64,000 nt of DNA. It comes from Chitinophaga pinensis (GTDB lineage Bacteria > Pseudomonadota > Gammaproteobacteria > Burkholderiales > SG8-41). The position numbers were made by a program, and so were the translations under genes. Positions 56,267-64,000 of this stretch are shown piece by piece; the first letter of the stretch is position 1; every line of letters begins with the position of its first letter. The notes under the pieces are model-generated. The model saw only the letters and a program-made list of their open reading frames with translations, was not told the origin of the DNA and ran no database searches. Location: contig CALQCM020000021.1 in assembly GCA_943329075.2 (NCBI GenBank), positions 1-64,000 on the forward strand, in the 5' to 3' direction.

Positions 56267-59200
56267 TCAACCAACGCGCCGGCGCGCATTGCGGAACATA
56301 CGCAGCCACGCCCCCTCTTCGCCCCACGATTCAGGGTGCCATGAATTCTGCACGCTGCGGAACACCCGTTCCGGATGCGGCATCAGGATCGTAAAGCGGC
56401 CGTCCGCCGTGGTAAGGCCGGTGACACCCCCGGTCGAACCATTGGGATTCAGCGGATACGTTTCCGTCGGCACGCCGCGATGGTCTACGAAGCGCAACGC
56501 CACCAGCGCGCGCGCGCGCTGCTGTGCATCGGCAAACTCCGCATAACCCTCGCCATGCGCCACCACTACCGGCAGGCGGCTGCCCGCCATGCCGTCGAAA
56601 AACAGCGATGGCGAGGGCATCACCTCCACCATGACGAAACGCGCCTCGAACTGCTCGGAGCGGTTGCGCACGAAATGCGGCCATGCCTCGCTGCCTGGAA
56701 TGATTTCATGCAGATTGCTCATCATCTGGCAGCCGTTGCAGACGCCCAGTGCGAAAGTGTCCGTGCGCTGGAAGAAGGCGGCAAACTCCTCGCGGGCGCG
56801 CGGATTAAACAAGATCGACTTTGCCCAACCCTCACCCGCCCCCAGCACGTCGCCATAAGAAAAGCCCCCGCAGGCGGCCACACCCTTGTAGTCCTGCAGA
56901 CTGACGCGACCGGCGATCACGTCGCTCATGTGCACGTCGACCGTATCGAAACCGGCGCGGTCGAAGGCCGCCGCCATTTCGATCTGACCGTTGACGCCCT
57001 GCTCGCGCAGCACCGCCATGCGCGGACGCGCGGTGTGCACAAACGGCGCGGCAATGTCGTCGGATGGGTCAAATGAAAGCTGCGCGGTCATGCCGGGATC
57101 TGCAACGTCCAGCACGCGGTCGTATTCCTGTTGTGCGCAGAGCGGATTGTCGCGCAGACGCTGCATCTGGAAGCTTGTTGCGGACCAGGCGCGGTGCAGG
57201 TCGACACGTTTCGCCGCATAGATCGCTTGAGCGCCGGTCTTTATCGTCAGTTCGCCGTCGGCAGTTACGACGCCGATGCGCTTCGAGGCGGTGTCCAGTC
57301 CCGCAGCTTTGAGCGCCGCGTCAACCGCACTGCGATCGGCGCGTCGAATCTGAATCACACCACCCAGTTCTTCGTTAAACAATGCGGCCAGCATACCGCC
57401 GCTTGCCGTGGCGGCATCCAGTTCGAGTGCAACGCCACAACGGCCGGCAAACATCATTTCGCATACCGTCGCAAAAAGTCCGCCGTCGGACCGATCGTGA
57501 TAGGCCAGCAGTTTGCCGTCGGCGTTCAGTTGCTGGATGACGGCAAAATAATGACGTAACGCCTGCGCATCGTCGACGTCCGGTGTGGTCGTTCCGGTCT
57601 GCGCATAGGCCTGTGCCAGCGCTGAACCGCCGAGACGGTTGCGTCCACCGCCGAGATCGATCAGCAGCAGATCGCTGTCGCCGCAATCGGTGCGCAGCTG
57701 CGGCGTCAGCGTCAGCCGCGCATCAACGACCGGCGCAAACGCGGAGACGATCAGCGACAGCGGTGCTGTCACTTCCTTGGCCTGCGCGCCGTCCTGCCAG
57801 CGCGTCTTCATCGACATCGAATCCTTGCCGACCGGTATGCTGATGCCGAGCTGCGGACAGAGCTCCATGCCGACGGCGTACACCGTGTCGTAGAGCGCGG
57901 CGTCTTCACCGGGATGCCCGGCCGGCGCCATCCAGTTGGCCGACAGTTTAATGTCGCCGATGTCGGCAATGCGCGCGGCGGCGATATTGGTAATCGCCTC
58001 ACCCACGGCCATGCGGCCGGAGGCGGCGGCGTTGATCAGCGCCAGCGGCGTGCGCTCCCCCATCGCCATCGCTTCGCCACGTGTTTCGTGGAACCCCATC
58101 AGCGTCACCGCAACATCGGCCACCGGCACCTGCCACGGCCCGACCATCTGGTCGCGCGCTGTCATGCCGCCGACGCTGCGGTCCCCGATGGAGATCAGGA
58201 AGGTCTTGTCGGCAACCGACGGCATGCGCAACACGCGCAGGGCGGCTTCGTGCAAATTGATGTTCGAAATATCGAATGCAACTGGTCTGGTCTCGCGATG
58301 CGCAACGTTGCGCAGCATCTTCGGCGGCTTGCCGAGCAACACCGACAGCTCCATGTCGACCGGCGCGTTCTTGAACACCGCGTCGCGCACCAGCAGACGG
58401 TCGTCGGCGGTGGCGGTGCCGACCACCGCAAACGGACAACGCTCGCGTTCGCAGAGTGCACGGAAGGTTTCCAGGCTCTGCGGCGCAATCGCCAGCACGT
58501 AACGCTCCTGCGATTCGTTGCACCAGATCTGCAGCGGCGACATGCCGCGCTCTTCGCTGGGCACCGCGCGCAGATCGAAAAGGCCGCCGCGTTCGGCGCC
58601 ATGCACGAGCTCGGGCAGCGCGTTCGACAAACCGCCGGCGCCAACGTCATGAATCGAGAGGATCGGATTGGCATCACCCATGCCACAGCAGCGGTCGATG
58701 ACTTCCTGCGCGCGACGCTGGATCTCGGCGTTGCCGCGTTGCACCGAATCGAAATCGAGTGCGGCGATGTTGGCACCGGTCTGCATGCTCGAGGCCGCAC
58801 CACCGCCAAGCCCGATGCGCATACCGGGTCCGCCCAGTTGAATCAGCAACCCGCCGGCGGGAATTTTTTCCTTGAACGAATGGCGCGCGGCGATGTTGCC
58901 CAGTCCGCCGGCGATCATGATCGGCTTGTGATAGCCGCGCATCTCGCCGGCGACTTCCTGTTCGAAAGTGCGGAAGTAACCGCAGAGGTTCGGCCGGCCG
59001 AACTCATTATTGAAGGCAGCGCCGCCGATCGGGCCTTCAAGCATGATTTGCAACGCCGAGGCGATATGCGCGGGCCGGCCGTAATGTCCCGTTTCCCAGG
59101 GCTGGCGAAAACCCGGAATGTCGAGATTGGATACGGTAAAGCCCGTCAGTCCCGCCTTCGGCCGCGAACCGCGCCCGGTGGCGCCTTCATCGCGGATTTC

Positions 59201-60154
59201 ACCGCCGGCGCCGGTGGCGGCCCCCGGATAAGGCGAGATCGCCGTCGGATGATTGTGCGTCTCGACCTTCATCAGGATATGCGTTTCGTCTTCCGCATAA
59301 GCGTAGGCGCCGCCCTGCTGCGCATAGAAGCGTTTGACGCGCGCGCCTTCAATGATCGATGAGTTGTCCGAATAGGCGACGACCGTGCCACGCGGATGTT
59401 TCGCATGCGTATTGCGGATCATCGCAAACAGTGATTTGTCGCGCGGCTGGCCGTCGATCACCCAGTCGGCATTGAAAATCTTGTGCCGGCAGTGCTCCGA
59501 ATTGGCCTGCGCAAACATCATCAGTTCGACGTCGCTCGGATTGCGCCCGATGCGCGAAAAATTACTGCACAGATATTCGATTTCGTCTTCCGACAGCGCC
59601 AACCCCATGTCGCGATTGGCACGCTGCAAGGCCGCCACCCCGCCCTTCAACACATCCACGGTCGCCAATGGCTGCGGCTCAACCTGGCGGAACAGATCGG
59701 CAGCCTGCGCCAGGTCGCGCAACACCGTTTCCGTCATGCGGTCATGAATCAGCGGCAGCAGCACATCAAGTTCGGCGGCAGTCAGCGCGGCGCCGTCGGC
59801 CTTCGCTACACGCCACACCGTCCCGCGCTCAATGCGCTCAATCACCTCGAGACCGCACTGCCGCGCAATATCCGTCGCCTTCGAGGCCCACGGCGAGATC
59901 GTGCCCAGACGCGGCACCACCAGCCACTGCTCGCCCGTGGCCGGCGCCTCGCCGGTCGCCGGGCCATAGGTCAGAATGCGTTCGAGCGTGGCGCGTTCAG
60001 CGGCGCTCAAGGCGCGCTTGACGCTGGCGAAGTGGTGGTATTCGGCGGTGATGGATGCCGGACGCAGCCCGGCGCCGGTGAGCGCCTCGGTGAGTTTGGC
60101 AATCCGGAAACCGGATAAGGCGTTGCGCCCGCGAAGACTGAGGATCTGCGACAT
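56267..60154 (-). CDS. purL: Phosphoribosylformylglycinamidine synthase
   Basis: The 1295-residue single-chain PurL (FGAR amidotransferase) makes FGAM in purine synthesis. It has an N-terminal linker domain, two AIRS-like halves ([28 protein letters not shown] in the first) and a C-terminal class I glutaminase with the nucleophile in [13 protein letters not shown] (around residue 1140), HGEGYAEF and MPHPERVF. Length and order match gammaproteobacterial and betaproteobacterial PurL. It is divergent from nnrDE across 92 bases; no purine riboswitch is visible. Confidence 0.97.
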   Translation of the reverse strand: MSQILSLRGRNALSGFRIAKLTEALTGAGLRPASITAEYHHFASVKRALSAAERATLERILTYGPATGEAPATGEQWLVVPRLGTISPWASKATDIARQCGLEVIERIERGTVWRVAKADGAALTAAELDVLLPLIHDRMTETVLRDLAQAADLFRQVEPQPLATVDVLKGGVAALQRANRDMGLALSEDEIEYLCSNFSRIGRNPSDVELMMFAQANSEHCRHKIFNADWVIDGQPRDKSLFAMIRNTHAKHPRGTVVAYSDNSSIIEGARVKRFYAQQGGAYAYAEDETHILMKVETHNHPTAISPYPGAATGAGGEIRDEGATGRGSRPKAGLTGFTVSNLDIPGFRQPWETGHYGRPAHIASALQIMLEGPIGGAAFNNEFGRPNLCGYFRTFEQEVAGEMRGYHKPIMIAGGLGNIAARHSFKEKIPAGGLLIQLGGPGMRIGLGGGAASSMQTGANIAALDFDSVQRGNAEIQRRAQEVIDRCCGMGDANPILSIHDVGAGGLSNALPELVHGAERGGLFDLRAVPSEERGMSPLQIWCNESQERYVLAIAPQSLETFRALCERERCPFAVVGTATADDRLLVRDAVFKNAPVDMELSVLLGKPPKMLRNVAHRETRPVAFDISNINLHEAALRVLRMPSVADKTFLISIGDRSVGGMTARDQMVGPWQVPVADVAVTLMGFHETRGEAMAMGERTPLALINAAASGRMAVGEAITNIAAARIADIGDIKLSANWMAPAGHPGEDAALYDTVYAVGMELCPQLGISIPVGKDSMSMKTRWQDGAQAKEVTAPLSLIVSAFAPVVDARLTLTPQLRTDCGDSDLLLIDLGGGRNRLGGSALAQAYAQTGTTTPDVDDAQALRHYFAVIQQLNADGKLLAYHDRSDGGLFATVCEMMFAGRCGVALELDAATASGGMLAALFNEELGGVIQIRRADRSAVDAALKAAGLDTASKRIGVVTADGELTIKTGAQAIYAAKRVDLHRAWSATSFQMQRLRDNPLCAQQEYDRVLDVADPGMTAQLSFDPSDDIAAPFVHTARPRMAVLREQGVNGQIEMAAAFDRAGFDTVDVHMSDVIAGRVSLQDYKGVAACGGFSYGDVLGAGEGWAKSILFNPRAREEFAAFFQRTDTFALGVCNGCQMMSNLHEIIPGSEAWPHFVRNRSEQFEARFVMVEVMPSPSLFFDGMAGSRLPVVVAHGEGYAEFADAQQRARALVALRFVDHRGVPTETYPLNPNGSTGGVTGLTTADGRFTILMPHPERVFRSVQNSWHPESWGEEGAWLRMFRNARRRVG

Positions 60155-60246
60155 GAATAAAGCGCAATGTCCGTAAAGCCGAATTTTAACCGAAACAGGC
60201 GGCCGCCGCAGCGTGCCGCGGCGCCACAGCGGAGTAGACTAGACGA

Positions 60247-61728
60247 ATGTATTCAACTGCCGAAAACACCCCGGTTTACCTGACGTCCGAGATCCGCGCG
60301 CTCGAAGCGGCGGCAGCGCAAAGCCTGCCGCAGCCGGGATTGATGGAACGCGCCGGTCGTGCCGCAGCGGAAATCGCCCGCACGCTCATAGCCGCCGGCC
60401 GCGTGCTGGTGCTGGCGGGGCCCGGCAATAACGGCGGTGACGCCTTTGTCGTGGCACGTCATCTGCAATCATGGGATTTCGAAATCGATCTGGTGTTCAC
60501 CGGTGATGCGGCAAAATTGCCGCCTGACGCGGTGGCGGCGTATCAGGCGTGGCTGGCAAGCGGCGCCGGCATTCTCACCGACCTGCCAATTGACGCCCAC
60601 TGGGATCTGATCGTCGACGGGCTCTTCGGCATCGGCTTGCAGCGCGACATCAGTGGACGCTACGCCGACACTGTCGCCGCCATCAACCGCCTGCACGTAC
60701 CGGTGCTTGCCCTCGATCTGCCGAGCGGTCTGGCCTCTGACAGCGGACGCATCCTTGGCCGCGCCATCATCGCCACTCACACCGCCACCTTCATCGCCAT
60801 CAAGCCCGGTCTGCTCACCGGGGACGGCCCGGATTGCTGCGGTGAGATTCATATTTGCGACCTCGGCATTGATGCGGCGGCGATCAAGCCGGCGCAGGGC
60901 GCGGTGATCGGCGACAACATTCTGCATATCGCGCTGCCCGCGCGCCGCGCCAACAGTCACAAGGGCGATTACGGCAGCGTTGGCATTATCGGTGGTGCCA
61001 GCGGTATGCTGGGCGCCGCCCTGCTGGCCGGACGCGCCGCCCTTCATCTCGGCGCAGGCCGCGTATACGTCGGCCTGCTCGATCCCAACCGCCCCGGCGT
61101 GGATCTGCAACAGCCCGAATTGATGTTGCGCGAGTACCAGGAAATTCCCGCGCTTGCCAATCTCAATTGCCTCGCCGTCGGACCTGGCCTCGGCACTTCA
61201 CCGGAAGCCGGCAAATGCGTGCGCACGGCCCTGGCCGGCAAACTGCCGCTGGTGCTGGATGCCGACGCGCTGAACCTGATCGCCACCGACCCCGCCCTGC
61301 AGAAGCAATTATGCAACCGCAGGAATGAGAATGTGCTGACGCCACACCCGGCCGAAGCCGCGCGCCTGCTCGGCGCGACGACCGCGCAGATCCAGGCCGA
61401 TCGCGTCGCCGCCGCCGTCGAGATTGCACGGCGTTTGCACAGCCACGTTGTGGTCAAAGGCGCCGGCAGCGTGTGCGCGACACCCGACGGTCACTGGTTT
61501 ATCAACAACAGCGGCAATCCCGGTATGGCCAGTGCCGGCATGGGCGATGCGCTGACGGGCATGATCGCGGCGATGATCGCGCAAGGCGCCTCCGCGCAAA
61601 CCGCCCTGTTGGCCGGCGTGCATCTGCACGGCGCCGCCGGTGACGCGCTGGTCGCCGCGGGCAACGGCCCGGTCGGCTTGACCGCCGGCGAACTTTGTTA
61701 CGCCGCGCGCAAACTCATCAACCGTTGA
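60247..61728 (+). CDS. nnrD: Bifunctional NAD(P)H-hydrate epimerase and ADP-dependent dehydratase
   Basis: This 493-residue protein repairs damaged NAD(P)HX. The N-terminal YjeF_N epimerase (about 1-220) has LAGPGNNGGDAFVVARHL at 57-74 and LDLPSGLASDSG. The C-terminal ribokinase-like dehydratase (about 230-490) has GSVGIIGGASGMLGAALLAGRAAL, VLDADALNLI and NPGMASAGMGDALTGMIAAM. Both halves look complete. It converges with crcB, 18 bases between stops. Confidence 0.94.
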   Translation: MYSTAENTPVYLTSEIRALEAAAAQSLPQPGLMERAGRAAAEIARTLIAAGRVLVLAGPGNNGGDAFVVARHLQSWDFEIDLVFTGDAAKLPPDAVAAYQAWLASGAGILTDLPIDAHWDLIVDGLFGIGLQRDISGRYADTVAAINRLHVPVLALDLPSGLASDSGRILGRAIIATHTATFIAIKPGLLTGDGPDCCGEIHICDLGIDAAAIKPAQGAVIGDNILHIALPARRANSHKGDYGSVGIIGGASGMLGAALLAGRAALHLGAGRVYVGLLDPNRPGVDLQQPELMLREYQEIPALANLNCLAVGPGLGTSPEAGKCVRTALAGKLPLVLDADALNLIATDPALQKQLCNRRNENVLTPHPAEAARLLGATTAQIQADRVAAAVEIARRLHSHVVVKGAGSVCATPDGHWFINNSGNPGMASAGMGDALTGMIAAMIAQGASAQTALLAGVHLHGAAGDALVAAGNGPVGLTAGELCYAARKLINR

Positions 61729-61746
61729 TCCGGCAATGGCGAGCGA

Positions 61747-62130
61747 TCACGCCTGCAGCGTGCGCGCCGTGAAAATGCCGAGATAAGTCATCGCCAGCGA
61801 GCCGACCAGATGGCCCGCCACCAGCACAAACGACCAGAGAAAATCGCGGTCGCTCAAGAGTTCGACGGCCTCGGCTGAAAATGACGAAAAGGTCGTCAGT
61901 CCGCCGAGAAAACCGACGATCACGAACAAACGCCATTCCGGCGGAATACTGTCGTGATGCACGAAATACTCGACGGCAACGCCGACCAGAAAACCGCCGA
62001 CGAGGTTCGCGGTCAGCGTGCCGAGCAGGATGTTGGCAAACAGCGGATTGAGAAAAATGCCGAACAGCCAGCGCAGCCATGCGCCGAGAGCGGCACCCAG
62101 CCCAACCGCAAAGAAACCGCCGAGCGTCAT
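61747..62130 (-). CDS. crcB: Fluoride channel CrcB/Fluc
   Basis: I start at the ATG at 62130 (127 residues); the longer frame runs through soxD. Four helices form half of the dual-topology dimer that lets fluoride leave the cell. Signature stretches are GLGAALGAWLRW, GTLTANLVGGFLVG (N42) and FLGGLTTFSSFSAE (76-86, with the phenylalanines and the sodium-site turn). It begins one base after the soxD stop codon, so it is probably read from the sox transcript. No fluoride riboswitch fits in that gap. Confidence 0.93.
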   Translation of the reverse strand: MTLGGFFAVGLGAALGAWLRWLFGIFLNPLFANILLGTLTANLVGGFLVGVAVEYFVHHDSIPPEWRLFVIVGFLGGLTTFSSFSAEAVELLSDRDFLWSFVLVAGHLVGSLAMTYLGIFTARTLQA

Positions 62131-62131
62131 T

Positions 62132-62698
62132 TCATTTGCACTCGCTGCGACATGGCAGGTTGCCCGTATCCGGCCGCCCGTCGCCGACAAAACCATCGCG
62201 GTTCGGCATGCGTATCTTCGCCAGCGAGGCGGCATCCAGTGTGGCCTCGGCGCCGAGTATGCCGTTCATGTGCAGCAGGTAGGCGGTCAGCGCATAGGTT
62301 TCGTTTGCGCTCAGTGATTGCGGCGCGCTGTACGGCATGGCGCGATAGACATAGTCGAACACCGTCGTTGCATACGGCCAGAAGCTGCCGATGGTTTTAA
62401 CGGGTGCGGCGGCCTTCAACGTGCCCTGTCCCCCGACCAGACGGTCGGCCGGTTTGCCCTCGCCCTTGGCGCCGTGGCAGGCGGCGCACTTGGCCGCATA
62501 CAATTTGCCGCCTTCCGCCACGCTGCCGCCGCCGGCCGGCAGTCCGGCACCGTTCGGCGAGACGTCGATGTCCCAGCCTTTGATTTCGCGCTCACTCGCC
62601 GGCGTGCCGATCGCGAACTTCGACTGCGCGTGGACCACAAACGGCACGCACATCAAAACCACTGTGCTCACTGCACGTATGAATTTATGCGTGGACAT
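62132..62698 (-). CDS. soxD: Sulfite/sulfane dehydrogenase cytochrome c subunit (SoxD-like)
   Basis: I start at the ATG at 62698 (188 residues): a signal peptide (about 1-24, ending HAQ), a short segment, then one class I cytochrome c domain with haem attachment C71AAC74H75 and an axial Met in YRAMPYS. Classical SoxD has two haem domains and is about twice as long, so this is a one-haem version, nearer to SorB-type partners. It overlaps the 3' end of soxC by 14 bases, which supports the pairing as electron acceptor of the molybdoenzyme. Confidence 0.88.
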   Translation of the reverse strand: MSTHKFIRAVSTVVLMCVPFVVHAQSKFAIGTPASEREIKGWDIDVSPNGAGLPAGGGSVAEGGKLYAAKCAACHGAKGEGKPADRLVGGQGTLKAAAPVKTIGSFWPYATTVFDYVYRAMPYSAPQSLSANETYALTAYLLHMNGILGAEATLDAASLAKIRMPNRDGFVGDGRPDTGNLPCRSECK

Positions 62699-63956
62699 TG
62701 CTGATCTCCCCGCTGGCTGCAACCGCCCACGACTGGATTGCGTTGTAATGGTAATTCGAATGCAGGCCGCGCTGCGCGACGAGCTGCGCGCGGTTTGGCT
62801 GCACGTATCCGGAGTCGTCAAGTGCGCGGCTTTGCAATATCGTCGCGTTGCCATCCCACTGCCAGGGCAGGCGGAAGCGCGTCACCGCACGGCTTAACAC
62901 CGGCTCCTGCAATGCCGCTTCGCGCCAGTTGCGCCCGCCGTCGGTCGACACGTCAACGCGGCGGATACGCCCGTTGCCCGTCCACGCCAGCCCGGAGATT
63001 TCATAAAAGCCGCGGCGCGCCAGTTTATGGTCGGGCGCTGGATAGGTGATGACCGATTTGGCGTCCATCGAAAACGTAAAGAGACGCGCGGTTCCGTCCG
63101 GCAGTGAATCGGTGTACTTGGAGGTTTCTTCGCGCGTCATGAAAGGCTCGGCGGCCACTTTCAGCCGGCGCAACCACTTGATGCTCATATTGCCTTCGAA
63201 ACCGGGCAAAAAGAGACGCAGCGGATAACCGTTCTCCGGCCGCAAGGCTTCGCCATTCTGCGCATAGACCAGCATGGCGTCTTCGAGCGCCTTGGCCATC
63301 GGCACCGAACGCGTCATCGCCGCAGCATCGGCGCCTTCAGCGAGCACCCATTGCGCACCCGGCTGCACGCCGGCTTCTTCGAGGATGGTCGACAATGCCA
63401 CGCCGGTCCACTCACAGCACGACAACAGGCCGTGGCTGACCTGCACGCTTTTGCCGAACGGCGACTTCCATTCGCGCGAAGTGTTGCCGGAGCATTCAAG
63501 AAAATGAATGCGCGACACCGAGGGAAACCGCATCAGGTCTTCCATCGTGAAGACCAACGGCTGTTTGACCATGCCGTGCAGCATCAGGCGGTGCTGCGCC
63601 GGATCGATTTCCGGAATCCCGGCGTGACTGCGTTCGAACACGAGTCCGTTGGGCGTGATCATGCCGCGCAGGTTCTGCAACGGGGTCATCGCTGAACCGG
63701 AACCCGGCATCACCTGATCGCCACGGCCGCGCCGGAGGACGTTTTTTTCGAACGCGGAGGGCAGCCCGTACTGGCCGTCGGACAGCGCGCGCCCTTCTTT
63801 CTTCATCCACGCCGGCACGTTCGGCGGCGCGTTGTCCGCGGCATTTTGTGCGAGCGCATTTCCGGCGAATGCACCGCCGGTCAGCACTGCAGAATTGCGC
63901 AGGAAATTGCGTCTTGCGTTGCGCGCAGCGTTCGCGCCGTCAGCCTGCTTTTTCAT
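62685..63956 (-). CDS. soxC: Sulfite/sulfane dehydrogenase molybdenum subunit (SoxC-like)
   Basis: The product (423 residues from the ATG at 63956, which has GGGGGAAG in good position; seven extra residues are possible) is a sulfite-oxidase-fold molybdoenzyme. A twin-arginine signal RRNFLR (15-20) exports it folded. The Moco cysteine is C155 in RIHFLECSGNTS. A C-terminal dimerisation domain follows (WTGNGRIRRVDVSTDGGRNW). In the Sox system it oxidises sulfane sulfur bound to SoxYZ; alone such enzymes oxidise sulfite. Other sox genes would lie beyond the right edge. Confidence 0.92.
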   Translation of the reverse strand: MKKQADGANAARNARRNFLRNSAVLTGGAFAGNALAQNAADNAPPNVPAWMKKEGRALSDGQYGLPSAFEKNVLRRGRGDQVMPGSGSAMTPLQNLRGMITPNGLVFERSHAGIPEIDPAQHRLMLHGMVKQPLVFTMEDLMRFPSVSRIHFLECSGNTSREWKSPFGKSVQVSHGLLSCCEWTGVALSTILEEAGVQPGAQWVLAEGADAAAMTRSVPMAKALEDAMLVYAQNGEALRPENGYPLRLFLPGFEGNMSIKWLRRLKVAAEPFMTREETSKYTDSLPDGTARLFTFSMDAKSVITYPAPDHKLARRGFYEISGLAWTGNGRIRRVDVSTDGGRNWREAALQEPVLSRAVTRFRLPWQWDGNATILQSRALDDSGYVQPNRAQLVAQRGLHSNYHYNAIQSWAVAASGEISNVHA

Positions 63957-63973
63957 ATCTTCCCCCATCGCGT

Positions 63974-64000
63974 TCAATCGACGCGTATCTGTGCCTGTTT
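63974..64000 (-). CDS. Possible C-terminus of the next upstream gene (partial)
   Basis: On the minus strand the last 27 bases read AQIRVD-stop in one frame (preceded by KQ), ending 17 bases before the soxC start. A gene end here would fit an operon entering from the right, but eight codons are too few to name it. Confidence 0.25.
   Translation of the reverse strand, partial: KQAQIRVD

Noticed and set aside
57914..59362. 482-codon plus-strand open frame over purL
   Set aside because: Antisense shadow within a gene whose motifs are conserved throughout.
62128..62134. Fluoride riboswitch before crcB
   Set aside because: crcB begins one base after the soxD stop codon; the upstream sequence is coding and shows no riboswitch fold.

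Overview
The window reads as one stretch of a betaproteobacterial chromosome, most likely Burkholderiales-like. It is GC-rich and densely coded. The evidence is the mdh / sdhCDAB-sdhE-gltA-sucAB-lpd-zapE arrangement, a Bug-type tricarboxylate receptor with TctB/TctA permeases, methylcitrate-cycle genes beside aconitases, and a SoxCD pair. I saw no rRNA, tRNA or CRISPR array.

Left edge (1-3 kb) is accessory: the first codons of an IS3-type transposase abut a C-terminal remnant of an L-asparaginase, followed by an MFS transporter and an unknown secreted protein, with a short imperfect repeat on both sides of the MFS gene. A small coiled-coil/winged-helix protein and recQ follow (3-5.3 kb).

From 19.9 kb down to 5.3 kb almost everything lies on the minus strand as one long energy-metabolism unit: sdhC-sdhD-sdhA-sdhB-sdhE-gltA-sucA-sucB-lpd-zapE-acuI-prpE. 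It builds succinate dehydrogenase, citrate synthase and 2-oxoglutarate dehydrogenase, and ends with acryloyl-CoA reductase and propionyl-CoA synthetase. Divergent to it on the plus strand are mdh, prpC, a DUF3147 membrane protein, prpD, a small DUF3617 protein and two tandem aconitase genes, closed by a perfect bidirectional terminator at 30.37-30.40 kb. Together these cover much of the TCA cycle and the front half of the methylcitrate cycle. The methylisocitrate lyase gene prpB is not in the window.

The middle (30.4-43.4 kb) holds an unusual alanine-rich coiled-coil response regulator, a luciferase-like monooxygenase, release factor 3, a UGT-type glycosyltransferase, a second 2-oxoacid dehydrogenase complex (E1alpha-E1beta-E2, without its own E3), an SMP-30-type hydrolase, an HMGL-like acyltransferase and a polysaccharide deacetylase-like protein. 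Four copies of a dispersed inverted-repeat element sit in gaps between 32 and 44.6 kb.

From 52.4 down to 44.6 kb is a compact minus-strand operon: an atypical ThDP enzyme, tctB, tctA, an isocitrate/isopropylmalate-type dehydrogenase, a fumarylacetoacetase-fold enzyme, and LeuC- and LeuD-like hydro-lyase subunits. A Bug receptor faces it and a FAD-linked 2-hydroxyacid dehydrogenase diverges from it. It looks like an uptake and degradation route for an unidentified hydroxy-di- or tricarboxylate, and is the best candidate for an undescribed system here. The right part (54-64 kb) is housekeeping (msrB, yciB, bolA, a parvulin, purL, nnrDE, crcB) and then soxD and soxC at the edge.
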